Assembly: GCA_963816065.1 (NCBI GenBank)
Contig: CAWFJG010000009.1
Span: 186,001-250,000 of the forward strand
Length of the DNA: 64,000 bases
Reading direction: 5' to 3'
Origin: Roseiarcus sp963816065
GTDB taxonomy: Bacteria; Pseudomonadota; Alphaproteobacteria; Rhizobiales; Beijerinckiaceae
In this document: positions 16,748-25,834 of the stretch, in pieces
How positions within the stretch are numbered: position 1 is the first letter of the stretch
Layout: the number at the start of each line of letters is the position of its first letter
The notes under the pieces: model-generated
What the model saw: the letters and a program-made list of their open reading frames with translations, nothing else
What the model was told of the DNA's origin: nothing
Databases searched by the model: none
Program-made: the position numbers and the translations under genes

Positions 16748-16969
16748 TCAGCCGTTCTGAGCCAGGACATCCCGTGGCAGGATCGTATCGGTCTTGTCGT
16801 TGAGCGCGTTGTCCCAGACGCTGGCGAACAGCGCGGCGCCGCCCATCTCGTCAAAGACCTGGCCACGGCTCAGAAGGGGGCTCTCGGGGGAGAGCGGCTC
16901 GTCAGCCCGGACCGGATATGGGGACAGGGCGGCGAAGAGCGGCAAGGCGTGGCGGATCGCTTTCGTCAT
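16748..16969 (-). CDS. Small exported hypothetical protein, possibly frameshifted at 3' end
   Basis: A 73-residue ORF from ATG 16969, MTKAIRHALPLFAALSPYPV, with a short signal-peptide-like start and then an acidic region (RADEPLSPESPLLSRGQVFD). A second frame (to 16642) continues with plausible composition (WLRTAELFDAMTTTDAANDD...), so one indel could merge them into about 110 residues. No family recognised. It is co-directional with the SLC13-type permease upstream and ends 129 bases before the palindrome of phased element A. Low confidence. Confidence 0.35.
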   Translation of the reverse strand: MTKAIRHALPLFAALSPYPVRADEPLSPESPLLSRGQVFDEMGGAALFASVWDNALNDKTDTILPRDVLAQNG

Positions 16970-17014
16970 CGCAAGGTCCAGCGTCGTTTCCGACCGTCGC
17001 ATCCTTCGCGGCGC

Positions 17015-18238
17015 TCAGGGTCCCGTCAGCCACCACGTCCCCGCCGCCAGCGTCGCCAGGGTCAGCGGCAGACCGACCTTGAAATAGGCCCAGAAGCTGA
17101 TGGGTGTTCCTTCCGCTTTCGCCTGTTCGGCGACGATCAGATTGGCGACCGAGCCCAGAAGCGTGAAATTGCCGGCGAGCGTCGAACTCATCGCGATGAT
17201 CAGCCACGCTTTGCGTGGGTCGGCGAAGGTTGGAACGAACGGTTTCAGGGCCAGCACCGCGGGCACATTGCTGACGATGTTGGAGATGACGGCGGTGAAG
17301 GCCGACAACCGCCACGGGACATCGAGACCGAGCGTCTTCGCCATCGCGATCCGGTCGGGCGTCAGGACCGCCCGCTCGGCGCCGGCCACCACGACGAAGA
17401 GGCCGGAGAACATCATGAGGAGAGGCCCGTCGATCTCCGCGTAGATGCGTTCGGGCTTGATCGCGCGCGTGACCAGCAGGAAGGCGCCGCCGAGAATCGC
17501 GGCCTTGGCGGGCGCCAGGCCGGCGAAGAACGCGACGGCGAGCGCCACGCAGACGAGACTGGCCTTGACGGCCTGTCCGACATGCATGCGGCCGCGGACG
17601 AGATGAGGCTGCAATTCGCCCCTGGCGGCAAATTCCTCCCGGTAGACGAGACGGACCACGACGACGACCGCGACGAGGCTGAACGCGGCGACCGGCGCGA
17701 GCGACGCGGCGAAGGCCGGATAGGCGATGCCGGAATAGGCCCCGATCACCATGTTCTGCGGATTGCCGGTGATCGTCGCCACGCTGCCGCAGTTCGAGGC
17801 GGCTGCGGTCGCGACCAGATAAGGCAACGGATTGCGGCCGAGGGCCCGCGTCACGGCGACGACGATCGGCGCCATCACGAGGCAGATCGCGTCGTTGACC
17901 AGAAAAGCCGAGAGCACGCCGGTAAGGAGCGTCACCGTGGCGAGCAGCGCAAACGGCCGATGCGCATGCTCGATCGCCAGGGCGCCCAGCATCCGGAAGG
18001 CGCCGGACACCTTGAGATGCGCAACCACGATCATCATGCCGAGCAGCAGCGCGATCGTGTCGTAATCGATGGCCTGGAAAGCGTCTTTCAGCGTGAGCGG
18101 CCCGAAAGCGATCATCGCCGCGCCGCCGAGCAAGGCGATCCCGGCGCGATCGAGGCGCAACCCCGGAATACGGCCGGCCGCCAGGCCTGCATAAGTCAGA
18201 ACGAGGATCGCGAGCGAAGCCGCGCTCGTGGGATTCAT
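17015..18238 (-). CDS. SLC13/ArsB-NhaD-type anion or Na+/H+ permease
   Basis: A 407-residue polytopic membrane protein with about ten to twelve hydrophobic segments. Motifs of the ion-transporter superfamily are visible twice, as expected for its inverted-repeat fold: VNDAICLVMAPIVVAVTRAL with SNCGSVATITGNPQNMVIGA in the first half, and SNIVSNVPAVLALKPF with STLAGNFTLLGSVANLIVAE in the second. The two SN-G-x-NPQN/SVAN motifs line the ion-binding site. It resembles the COG1055 group (NhaD / arsenite permease-like); the substrate cannot be told from sequence. No arsR or arsC lies nearby, which argues against a dedicated arsenic operon. Confidence 0.8.
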   Translation of the reverse strand: MNPTSAASLAILVLTYAGLAAGRIPGLRLDRAGIALLGGAAMIAFGPLTLKDAFQAIDYDTIALLLGMMIVVAHLKVSGAFRMLGALAIEHAHRPFALLATVTLLTGVLSAFLVNDAICLVMAPIVVAVTRALGRNPLPYLVATAAASNCGSVATITGNPQNMVIGAYSGIAYPAFAASLAPVAAFSLVAVVVVVRLVYREEFAARGELQPHLVRGRMHVGQAVKASLVCVALAVAFFAGLAPAKAAILGGAFLLVTRAIKPERIYAEIDGPLLMMFSGLFVVVAGAERAVLTPDRIAMAKTLGLDVPWRLSAFTAVISNIVSNVPAVLALKPFVPTFADPRKAWLIIAMSSTLAGNFTLLGSVANLIVAEQAKAEGTPISFWAYFKVGLPLTLATLAAGTWWLTGP

Positions 18239-18521
18239 CGGCCAACGCTCCCGGTTTTCGTCCGGCTCGACAACCGGTCTGGTATCGACGAGGTTCCGCT
18301 TAACTGGGAAACCGGGACATTCCGCGACGATCCGCCATTGACGGCGCCGACCTGAGGCTCCTCATCCGCCGCTGTGCGGCTCCTTCTCCAAACGCCCGGG
18401 CGAGAGACGAGAGTCCCCGGTCCCAGCAGGGCCACAGGCTGCCCTGGCGCGAACGCGCCACCAGCCACGGAGGGCCAGATGAAGGCTTGCGCCTGACTTG
18501 ATCAGATGAGCCGGCGCCGGA

Positions 18522-18887
18522 TCACACCAAGATCAGCCCGCGGCCGCCGGAGCGCTTGCCGGCGAAAAAGGCGGTCAGCCCGGCGAATGCGATGAGAAGG
18601 ATCACCCAACTAAAACGCGGGTTGTTAGGCGGAGCTGGCGCGGCCTTGAGCAGCGCCTCGCTGACCGTGAACGCGACATCGTCGGTCGCCGATCCGTCCG
18701 ACATGCCAGGCTCCGTCTGGGGCCCCAGCAGCGTCGCCAGCCATACGGAATTGTCGTGGCCGTTGGGAGCGGACGACTCATCGCCGGACGCGATCGGAAC
18801 GGCGGCGTCTGCGGATAATTCCGTCGAAGCCCATGTCGAAGCCGAAGCCAAGACCATTGCTGCAACGACAAATACGATGGGCTTCAT
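18522..18887 (-). CDS. Exported small protein with C-terminal membrane anchor (PEP-CTERM-like)
   Basis: A 121-residue protein with a signal peptide (MKPIVFVVAAMVLASASTWA), an acidic extracytoplasmic middle, and a C-terminus PPNNPRFSWVILLIAFAGLT, AFFAGKRSGG. The Pro-rich lead, single membrane span and basic finish resemble the sorting tail of the two PEP-CTERM proteins in this window but without a clear PEP triad. It may be a variant exosortase substrate or a simple anchored protein. The ATG at 18887 places the signal at the N-terminus; longer upstream starts are implausible. Nothing of note is seen in 18239-18521. Confidence 0.55.
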   Translation of the reverse strand: MKPIVFVVAAMVLASASTWASTELSADAAVPIASGDESSAPNGHDNSVWLATLLGPQTEPGMSDGSATDDVAFTVSEALLKAAPAPPNNPRFSWVILLIAFAGLTAFFAGKRSGGRGLILV

Positions 18888-19131
18888 GCGTTTCCGCCCG
18901 AAAAATTGTTGGCTCGCCTCTTTTCGCAAAGTAGTGCGCTGGCGGCGATAGTCAACTCCCTGTTCACGGCGTCTACTCCGAGTTGGCATGTCACCGGCGC
19001 GAATCCGGGTGGCGCAAGATCGCTCTGCTGTTCTCGTCGACGCGGTCTGGCTCGCGCCGACGCCGCGAATCGGATAGCGGTCCCTGCTCGTGGCTCAGCT
19101 GCGACGCGCCTCTTGGCAGTGGTCGACGGAC

Positions 19132-19685
19132 ATGTTCAATCGATTGGTCGCGGGCTGGGCCTACGGCGGTTTCCTCGCGGGCCTTCTTCTACTCGCCCTT
19201 ACGCCGATCTTCGCCTCCGGCTGGGATGGCGCGACGACGCTGGTGTTCCTGGCCCTCCCCGTCTACATAATTCATCAGTACGAGGAGCACGATGGGGACC
19301 GCTTCCGGCGCTTCGTCAACAAGCGCCTCGGGGGCGGCGCGAGATCCTGACGCTCGCCGACGTCTTCTGGATCAACATCGTTGGCGTCTGGGTTCCGTTA
19401 GCGGCGAACCTGTGGCTGGTGGGGCGTTCCGCCCTCGGCTGGGGCGTCTTCGCCGGCTATTTCCTGCTCGTCAATGCGGCGCTGCACATCGTTCAGGCGA
19501 TTCACTTGCGGGCCTACAACCCCGGCCTCGGCACGGCCATCGCGCTCTTTTTGCCGCTCGGCTTGGCGGAGCTCGTGACCCTGCAGCCTCTCGCCACCCT
19601 GGCGCAGAGCCTGGCTGGCGCGGGCGTGACGCTCGTCGTGTACGCGGCCATTATCGCGCGGGTCCGGAGCCGTATGCGCGCCTGA
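19132..19685 (+). CDS. HXXEE-domain membrane protein, one frameshift
   Basis: The restored protein is 184 residues with about five membrane segments. The signature HQYEEH (in PVYIIHQYEEHDGDRFRRFV) is the H-x-x-E-E motif naming this family of unknown function. As sequenced the frame stops at 19350; restoring a G in GCGGAGATC near 19342 joins it to EILTLADVFWINIVGVWVPL and on to YAAIIARVRSRMRA at 19685, with a second conserved HIVQAIHLRAYNPG. Both halves carry family motifs, so the break is likely an indel error. It is followed 71 bases later by tlyA. Confidence 0.75.
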
Positions 19686-19756
19686 GGCTTCGGGCAATCG
19701 GATGACGCGCGCCCTGGCGCCGTGGTAGTCGGCGCCGTTCAATCGCCAGGGATCTC

Positions 19757-20482
19757 ATGCGCAAGCGCGCCGACATCGTCCTCGTCGAGCGAGGCTTCTT
19801 TCCGAGCCGCGCCCGGGCGCAGGCCGCCATCGCCGCCGGCCTCGTCAGGGTTGACGGCGCGGCGCTCATCAAAGCCGCCGAACCAATCGGCGAGGCCGCC
19901 GCGATCGAAGCTGAGGCGCCCCATCCTTATGTCTCGCGCGGCGGCCTCAAGCTCGCCGCCGCGCTCGACGCTTTTGCGCTCGATCCCGCTGGCCTCGCCG
20001 CGCTCGACGTCGGCGCCTCAACCGGCGGCTTCACCGACGTCCTGCTCAGGCGTGGCGCGGCAAGCGTCGTCGCCGTCGACGTCGGCCACGGGCAGTTCAA
20101 CTCCAGGCTCGCCGCAGATCCGCGCGTGCGCGCGCTCGAACGCGTCGACGCGCGCGCCATCACCGAAGCGCTGCTCGACCTTCGGCCGCAGGCGATCGTT
20201 TGCGACCTCAGCTTCATCTCGCAACGGCTCGTCCTGCCGCATGTGCTGAGCCTCGCCGCCGAGCGGACGTGGCTCGTCAGCCTGATCAAGCCGCAGTTCG
20301 AGGTCGGTCCGGAGGAGATCGTCAAGGGGCGGGTCAGGAGCGATGCGGCGCTTCGCCGCGCCTGCGACGCCGTCAGCGCCTGCGTCGAAGAGCAAGGCTG
20401 GACAGTCCTCGGCCTCATGCCCTCGCCGGTGTTCGGCGGCGCCGGCGCCAGGGAATTCCTGATTGCCGCGCGAAATGGCTGA
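19757..20482 (+). CDS. tlyA: TlyA-family rRNA (cytidine-2'-O)-methyltransferase
   Basis: A 241-residue protein: an N-terminal S4 RNA-binding domain (RADIVLVERGFFPSRARAQA, residues 4-60) followed by a FtsJ/RrmJ-type SAM methyltransferase (LDVGASTGGFTDVLLRRGA as the SAM loop, VVAVDVGHGQ, VCDLSFISQRLVLP, LIKPQFEVG). TlyA enzymes methylate 2'-OH of cytidines in 16S and/or 23S rRNA; older annotations call it hemolysin A. Its stop overlaps the start of the next methyltransferase gene by 8 bases, so the two are translationally coupled. Confidence 0.92.
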   Translation: MRKRADIVLVERGFFPSRARAQAAIAAGLVRVDGAALIKAAEPIGEAAAIEAEAPHPYVSRGGLKLAAALDAFALDPAGLAALDVGASTGGFTDVLLRRGAASVVAVDVGHGQFNSRLAADPRVRALERVDARAITEALLDLRPQAIVCDLSFISQRLVLPHVLSLAAERTWLVSLIKPQFEVGPEEIVKGRVRSDAALRRACDAVSACVEEQGWTVLGLMPSPVFGGAGAREFLIAARNG

Positions 20483-21740
20483 GGCGACGGAAGACGCTGC
20501 GATCGTGGCGCTCGATGCGCGCGGCGACGGCCTGACTGAACGCGGCGTCGCCGTTCCGGGCGCCCTTCCAGGCGAGAGCGTCCAGATCCGGACCCGCGAC
20601 AAACGCATTGAACTCCTCGAGATCCTGAGCGCAAGCCGCGATCGCGCAAAACCGTTCTGCCCGTGGTTCGGCGCCTGCGGCGGCTGCGCGACTCAGCACT
20701 TGTCGGAATCGCTCTATCGCGGCTGGAAGCGCGGCCTCGTCGTGGATGCGCTCGCGCGGGCGCATCTGGAGGCCGAGGTCGGGCCGCTCATCGACGCGCA
20801 CGGCGCGGGCCGCCGGCGCGCGACCTTTCACGCCCGCTTTCCCCATGGCGCCCCGGCCGAGGTCGGCTTCATGCGCGCGCGCTCGCACGCTATCGTCGCG
20901 ATCGAGGCCTGCCCGCTGTTTGCGCCCGAAATGGCGGGCGCGATCGCGGCAGCGCGCGCCCTCGCGGCGGACCTTCGAGGGTTGGGCAAGCCGCTCGATG
21001 TCGGCGTCACGGCGACCCTCGAAGGCCTCGACGTCGATCTTCGCGGCGCGGGCCCGCTGGGATTGTCGGAAACGCTGAAGATCGTGCGGACCGCCGAGAC
21101 GCTCGACCTCGCGCGCGTCTCCAACGATGGCGCGGTCGTCGTCGCGCGCCGGCCGCCGCGCGTCGCATTCGGCGACACGCTGATCACCCTTCCGCCCGGC
21201 GGCTTTCTGCAAGCGACCGAGGACGGAGAGGCGCGGCTGGCGGAGATCGCCGAGCAGGGCCTGAAAGGCGCGAAGAGGGTCGCCGACCTCTTTTGCGGCG
21301 CCGGCGCTTTCGCCCTCCGGCTCGCGAGGAGGCATGAGGTCTTCGCCGCCGACTCGGATGTCGCGGCGGTCCGCGCTCTCGCCGAGGCCGCCGCGAGGAC
21401 GGCTGGGCTCAGGCCGGTTCGGACGGAAACGCGCGACCTCTTCCGCCGGCCGCTCGACCCAGTCGAACTCTCCGGGCTCGACGGCGCCGTCTTCGATCCG
21501 CCACGGGCCGGCGCGGAGGCCCAGGCGTGGCAATTGGCGGCGAGCGCCCTGCCGCTCGTCATCGCCATTTCCTGCAATGTGACGACATTCGCCCGCGACG
21601 CGCGGATCCTGATCGACGGTGGCTTCCGCATCGAGACGGTCGCGCCGATTGACCAGTTTCGCTATTCGGCCCATGTCGAAATCGCGGCCGTGTTCCGTCG
21701 AGCGGGCGGAAAGCCGCGCACGCGGAGGCTCCTTGGATGA
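20475..21740 (+). CDS. TrmA/RlmD-family 23S rRNA m5U methyltransferase
   Basis: A 421-residue class I RNA m5U methyltransferase. The Fe-S cluster cysteines are visible (CPWFGACGGC near 60-70), the SAM-binding block VADLFCGAGAFALRLA, the DPPRAG substrate motif and the catalytic-nucleophile block ISCNVTTFARD. The N-terminal TRAM domain is short and degenerate. It probably makes m5U in 23S rRNA (RlmC/RlmD type), but the exact target site cannot be told. The ATG at 20475 overlaps tlyA; its TGA overlaps the ATG of the FAD dehydrogenase gene (ATGA), so three genes form one coupled operon. Confidence 0.88.
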   Translation: MAEATEDAAIVALDARGDGLTERGVAVPGALPGESVQIRTRDKRIELLEILSASRDRAKPFCPWFGACGGCATQHLSESLYRGWKRGLVVDALARAHLEAEVGPLIDAHGAGRRRATFHARFPHGAPAEVGFMRARSHAIVAIEACPLFAPEMAGAIAAARALAADLRGLGKPLDVGVTATLEGLDVDLRGAGPLGLSETLKIVRTAETLDLARVSNDGAVVVARRPPRVAFGDTLITLPPGGFLQATEDGEARLAEIAEQGLKGAKRVADLFCGAGAFALRLARRHEVFAADSDVAAVRALAEAAARTAGLRPVRTETRDLFRRPLDPVELSGLDGAVFDPPRAGAEAQAWQLAASALPLVIAISCNVTTFARDARILIDGGFRIETVAPIDQFRYSAHVEIAAVFRRAGGKPRTRRLLG

Positions 21741-23150
21741 CCATCGAACGTCAGGCCGCACTCGACGCCCTTGTCGGCCTGGTCGGCGCGCGTCACGCCC
21801 TGACGGATCCGACGCTGGTCGAGGGGCGTCTGATCGAGCCGCGCGGCCTCTACCGGGGCAAGACGCTCGCGCTGGTGCGTCCCTGTTCGACGGAGGAGGT
21901 CGCGAAGGTGTTGGCGTTCTGCAACAACGCCGGAATCGGGGTTGTACCGCAGGGCGGCAACACCGGCCTTGTCGGCGGGCAGACCCCGGACGAAAGCGGC
22001 AACCAGATCATCCTCTCGACCGAGCGTTTGAAGGCGATCCGCGAGATCGACGCGCATGCGGACGTCATGGTTTGCGAGGCGGGCGTAACGCTTGCCGAAG
22101 CGCAGGCGGCCGCGCTCGAAATGGACCGGCTGTTCCCGCTATCGCTCGCCGCGGAAGGGACCTGCACTATCGGCGGCAATGTCGCGACCAACGCCGGCGG
22201 CGTGACGGTGATCGCTTACGGCAATGCGCGCGAGCTCGTCACCGGCGTCGAGGCGGCGCTGGCGGACGGGCGCATCGTCAATGCGCTCACGAAACTGCGC
22301 AAGGACAATACCGGCTACGACGTGAAGAGCCTGTTTGTCGGCTCCGAAGGCACGCTCGGAGTGATCACCGCGGTTTCGCTGCGGCTTTTTCCCAATCCGC
22401 GGGCGCGTGAAACGGCCTTCGTCGGTGTGGCAAGCCCGGAGAGGGCGCTTGATCTTCTGCGCATCGCCCGCGAACATCTCGGCGGCGGTGTGACGAGCTT
22501 CGAGCTGATCGCGCGCTTCGCCTATGACATCACGGTTCGCCAAGGCCTCGCGCGCGCGCCGCTGCAGGGCGACCATTCCTGGTATGTGCTGATCGAGGCG
22601 TCGTCGCAGATCGCGAAGGGCCTTGACGAGGCGTTCGCCGGGGCGCTCGAGGCCGCCTTCGAAGCCGAAGTCATCGAAGACGCCGTCCTCGCCGCCTCGC
22701 TCGACCAGCGCCATGAATTCTGGAAGCTGCGCGAAGTCGATCCCGGAAGCGCAGATCCGCGAGGGCGGCTCGATCAAGCACGACGTCTCGGTCGCGGTCG
22801 GCGATGTCCCGGCGTTCATCGCCGAAGCGACCAAGGCGGTCGAGGCGTTCGAACCCGGGGCGCGGGTCTGTCCGTTCGGCCATCTCGGCGACGGCAACAT
22901 CCATTTCAACGTGTCGCAGCCGGTCGGCGCCGACAAGGCCGCCTATCTCGACCGCTGGGACGCGATGAACGCCGTCGTGCATGGGATTGTCGCCCGGATG
23001 GGCGGATCTTTCTCAGCAGAGCACGGCGTCGGACGCCTGAAGCGCGACCTGCTGGCGCAGACTAAGGACCCGGGAGCGCTGTCGGTCATGCGCGCGGTGA
23101 AGTGCGCGCTCGACCCAAACGGGGTCATGAATCCCGGCAAGGTCCTGTAG
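21737..23150 (+). CDS. FAD-binding D-2-hydroxyacid dehydrogenase (GlcD/D2HGDH-like), one frameshift
   Basis: The restored protein is 470 residues, standard for the vanillyl-alcohol-oxidase-fold flavoproteins. The FAD domain shows VVPQGGNTGLVGGQTPDESG and LAAEGTCTIGGNVATNAGGV; the C-terminal domain shows EGGSIKHDVSV, CPFGHLGDGNIHFNVSQP and AEHGVGRLKRDLL, the metal/substrate site. It likely oxidises D-lactate, D-2-hydroxyglutarate or a related 2-hydroxyacid. An extra G near 22738 breaks the frame between HEFWKLRE and SIPEAQIREGG. It is coupled to the preceding rRNA methyltransferase gene by an ATGA overlap. The specific substrate is undetermined. Confidence 0.85.
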
Positions 23151-23300
23151 GGCGCTTGTCAGGCCCGTCCTCTTCCGCGCCACGGCCGTAATTTTATGTT
23201 GACATCATTCGCTTACGGTCGTACACCTGCCTGCATCCGCTGCGTAAGGTTTTGCGACTTCGCAACGGCAGGAGCGCGACAGTTCACTATAGGGGGGTTC

Positions 23301-23981
23301 ATGACTAAGACGTTTCTTTGCGCTGCCGCGGCTGCGGCGGCCATAGCCATCTATGCGACTTCCGCCGGCGCCGCCGTGCAGACGGCGATAATCGACGGCA
23401 TCACGGTGACCGACGCCGGCCGTGTCAATCCGGCGACCGCGCCGGTGATTGCCCAACCCAATTACGTCTCACTGATCGGCCCCGGCCCGGTCACCCTGAA
23501 TGTCGGTCAACCCGGCGGGAGCAATCCTCCTGCGCCGAACCAGGGATGGGACCCGTACGGCTTGAGCGACACCACGCACAACTGGATCAATGTCGGCAAT
23601 GACAATACCGGCGCATTCTATGACTTCTCCGGGTCGACCCTGAGCATCGTGTGGGGCTCGCCCAACAATAACGCTCCGGGCTCCGACAACGTCGTCTCGT
23701 TTTACACCGGCGCAGGCGGCACGGGAACCTTGATCGGACAGGTCGAAGCCGCCGACCTCTACAGCAGCTTCACGGGGATCAGCAACACCACGGACCCCGG
23801 CTACCTGATCTCGTTTGCAACTCCAGCGGCGTTTAGGAGCGTCGAGTTCTCCACCGGGCCGAGCGCGTTCGAGTTCTCTGCCGTTCCCGAACCCTCGACC
23901 TGGGCGATGCTGGGCCTTGGCTTCGCGGCGCTCGGCTTCGCCGGCTATCGCAGCCGTCGAACCGCGATTTCGATCGTGTGA
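23301..23981 (+). CDS. PEP-CTERM sorting-domain protein
   Basis: A 226-residue exported protein: signal peptide (MTKTFLCAAAAAAAIAIYAT), a Gly/Asn/Thr-rich beta-type extracellular domain, and a C-terminal sorting signal VPEPSTWAMLGLGFAALGFA followed by GYRSRR. The PEP motif, single transmembrane helix and basic tail are processed by an exosortase (EpsH family), which anchors or exports the protein, usually in organisms making exopolysaccharide. No exosortase gene is in the window. ATG 23301 follows an AGGGGGG ribosome site. A strong terminator follows at 24006. Confidence 0.85.
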   Translation: MTKTFLCAAAAAAAIAIYATSAGAAVQTAIIDGITVTDAGRVNPATAPVIAQPNYVSLIGPGPVTLNVGQPGGSNPPAPNQGWDPYGLSDTTHNWINVGNDNTGAFYDFSGSTLSIVWGSPNNNAPGSDNVVSFYTGAGGTGTLIGQVEAADLYSSFTGISNTTDPGYLISFATPAAFRSVEFSTGPSAFEFSAVPEPSTWAMLGLGFAALGFAGYRSRRTAISIV

Positions 23982-24005
23982 CGTCACCTGATACAGCCAG
24001 TCCAA

Positions 24006-24030
24006 GGCCGCCCCTCCGGGCGGCCTTTTT
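24006..24030 (+). terminator. Rho-independent terminator
   Basis: GGCCGCCC, loop CTCC, GGGCGGCC, then TTTTT: a perfect 8-bp GC stem and a U-tract 25 bases after the PEP-CTERM stop codon. Confidence 0.9.
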
Positions 24031-24166
24031 AATTCCCGCCTCGGTCCGCGCCGCAGACTGCACAGGCCATGGCGCGAAGACGGGGAGACGTTTATTCTCG
24101 CCAGGGCCCTCGGATTCGACCGCGGCGGCTCGCATGCAAGGACGGCGCACGAATTTGGAGACCGCG

Positions 24167-24913
24167 ATGCGGCGAAGCGGGTTCGCCGCGTTGTTTCTCC
24201 TCGTCGGCCTTGCCGCCGCCGCGGCGGCCTGCGCGCCAAAGACCTTTGACGGCGCCTCGTTCACCGTCTGCGCCTTCGACCCCCGTCACGACGACCTGCG
24301 CCTGTTCTGGAAGGGTCCCGACGAGCGGCCGTTCGGCTCGCTCGCAGCGCTCGCCGCATCGTTGCGCAGCCAGGGCCAGGAGCTGGTGTTCGCGATGAAC
24401 GCCGGCATGTTCCAGGAGAACCAGTCGCCGGTCGGACTGTACGTCGAGCGGAACCGGCTCCTGCGCAAGGCCGACACGCGCGCCGGCCCATCCAATTTCC
24501 ATCTGAAGCCGAACGGCGTGTTCTGGATCGGCGACGGCGTCGCCGGCGTAACGGAGACCGGCCGCTACCTCGCCGGCCCGCCGGCGGCCCGCTACGCCAC
24601 CCAGTCGGGCCCGATGCTGGTCATCGACGGGCGCATCCATCCGAAAATCCGGCCCGATGGAACGTCGGCCAAGATCCGCAACGGCGTCGGCGTCGACGAC
24701 CGCGGCGGGGTCGTCTTCGCCATCGCCGACGAGCCGGTGACCTTCGACGCCTTCGCCCGGCTGTTCCGCGACGGGCTCGGCGCCCGCAACGCCCTCTTCC
24801 TCGACGGCTCGCTGTCGTCGCTCTATGCGCCCGAGCTCAAGCGCGACGACGAACTCGCGCCAATCGGCCCGATCGTGGCGGTGGTGAAGCCGCAGAAGAT
24901 GGGCAGCAACTGA
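24167..24913 (+). CDS. Phosphodiester glycosidase (NAGPA/DUF2233) family lipoprotein-like protein
   Basis: A 248-residue protein with a signal peptide ending AAAAACAP, a possible lipobox (AAAC). The phosphodiester-glycosidase domain is clear: VFAMNAGMFQENQSPVGLYV, NFHLKPNGVFWIGD, ATQSGPMLVIDGRIH, NGVGVDDRGGVVFAIADEPV, FARLFRDGLGARNALFLDGS, LSSLYAPEL. The family contains the human uncovering enzyme and bacterial periplasmic enzymes that act on sugar phosphodiesters; the substrate here is unknown. ATG 24167 has TTTGGAG 8 bases upstream. Phased element B starts 31 bases after its stop codon. Confidence 0.8.
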   Translation: MRRSGFAALFLLVGLAAAAAACAPKTFDGASFTVCAFDPRHDDLRLFWKGPDERPFGSLAALAASLRSQGQELVFAMNAGMFQENQSPVGLYVERNRLLRKADTRAGPSNFHLKPNGVFWIGDGVAGVTETGRYLAGPPAARYATQSGPMLVIDGRIHPKIRPDGTSAKIRNGVGVDDRGGVVFAIADEPVTFDAFARLFRDGLGARNALFLDGSLSSLYAPELKRDDELAPIGPIVAVVKPQKMGSN

Positions 24914-24943
24914 TTTCCGTCCACCGGCGACGGTCCCGATGCG

Positions 24944-25180
24944 CCTGCTAGCAGGGCGTTTTTTTGGCCGCGATTCGCGCTCCGATCCGGTAAGCCGTGC
25001 AAAATCAAGATCTTAACGGAATTACAACCCGACCGTTGTGGTCCGAACGGGGCTCGGAACAGGCAAATTAACAGGCTCGGAACAGGCGCCGAACAGGCAG
25101 ATAACAGGCACGAACAGGCAAGAACAGGCTGTCCGGACGCCGGCGCGCGTTTGGCCGCGGCCAGGTTGTAACCTGGCCGT
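24944..25180 (+). repeat. AACAGGC helically phased element, copy B
   Basis: Palindrome CCTGCTAGCAGG (24944-24955), then GGCG and TTTTTTT; a 102-bp linker containing stem ACAAC-6-GTTGT (25024-25039); seven perfect AACAGGC heptamers starting at 25058, 25070, 25081, 25092, 25103, 25113 and 25123 (steps 12, 11, 11, 11, 10, 10); and a terminal palindrome GGCCAGGTTGTAACCTGGCC (25159-25178). It is homologous to copy A at 16403-16619 in inverted orientation. The palindrome plus T-tract could act as a terminator for the glycosidase gene. No CRISPR features and no protein are seen. Confidence 0.85.
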
Positions 25181-25282
25181 GCGGGCGACCTGCGGGGGCG
25201 GGCGAACACGCGCCGCGACCGCCCCTCGACCTTCGCTCCGGCGGCGAGCGCGGCGCCTCCCGGTCCGCGCCCGGCCAAGCGA

Positions 25283-25834
25283 TCAGGCTGCCGGCGCCTC
25301 TCCGTCGCCCGCTCCCAGGGCCCGCTGGAGGATCGGCGTATCGACCCAGCGGCCGAACTTGTGGCCGACCGATTTGAGCACGCCCGTCAGTTCGAACCCG
25401 AACCGCCGATGCAGACCGATCGAGCCGGCGTTGGCGCTGTCGCCGACGATCGCGACCATCTGCCGCCACGGGCCGGCCTCGCACCGTTCGATAAGGCGGC
25501 CGAGCAGCGCGGACCCGACGCCTCGGCCACGCAGGCCGTCGGCCACATAGACCAAGTCCTCGATCGCGAAGCGATAGGCCGGGCGCGCGTGATAGGGCGC
25601 GGCGTAGGCAAAGCCCACGACCTCGCCGTCCGCTTCGGCGACGAGATAGGGCAGGCCGTTGTCGAGGCAGGCGCGGCGGCGCGCCAGCATCGCGTCGACC
25701 GGGGGCGGCGTTTCCTCGAAGGTCGCGAGCGACGAGAGGACGTAATGCGCATAAATCCCCTGCACCGCCGGCATGTCGCCCTCGCCCGCGTCGCGGACGA
25801 CGATCCCGGGCGCCGGGGCCACTTCCCGCGTCAT
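25283..25834 (-). CDS. GNAT N-acetyltransferase, phosphinothricin acetyltransferase-like
   Basis: A 183-residue GCN5-related acetyltransferase: IVVRDAGEGDMPAVQGIYAH, FEETPPPVDAMLARR, VVGFAYAAPYHARPAYRFAI and the acetyl-CoA loop VADGLRGRGVGSALLGRLIE, then NAGSIGLHRRFGFELTGVLK and KFGRWVDTPILQRAL. This is the Pat/Bar/MnaT subfamily, which acetylates phosphinothricin-like compounds or amino-acid analogues such as methionine sulfone; here the natural substrate is unknown. Its ATG overlaps the gdh stop (ATGA), so it is co-translated with glutamate dehydrogenase. Confidence 0.85.
   Translation of the reverse strand: MTREVAPAPGIVVRDAGEGDMPAVQGIYAHYVLSSLATFEETPPPVDAMLARRRACLDNGLPYLVAEADGEVVGFAYAAPYHARPAYRFAIEDLVYVADGLRGRGVGSALLGRLIERCEAGPWRQMVAIVGDSANAGSIGLHRRFGFELTGVLKSVGHKFGRWVDTPILQRALGAGDGEAPAA

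Noticed and set aside
16658..18355. 565-residue plus-strand ORF
   Set aside because: It is antisense to the SLC13-type permease; Arg/Asp/His-rich low-complexity translation without membrane or domain motifs.
25058..25129. CRISPR array
   Set aside because: The repeats are 7 bp with 3-5 bp between them, far below CRISPR repeat and spacer lengths, and no cas genes are near.
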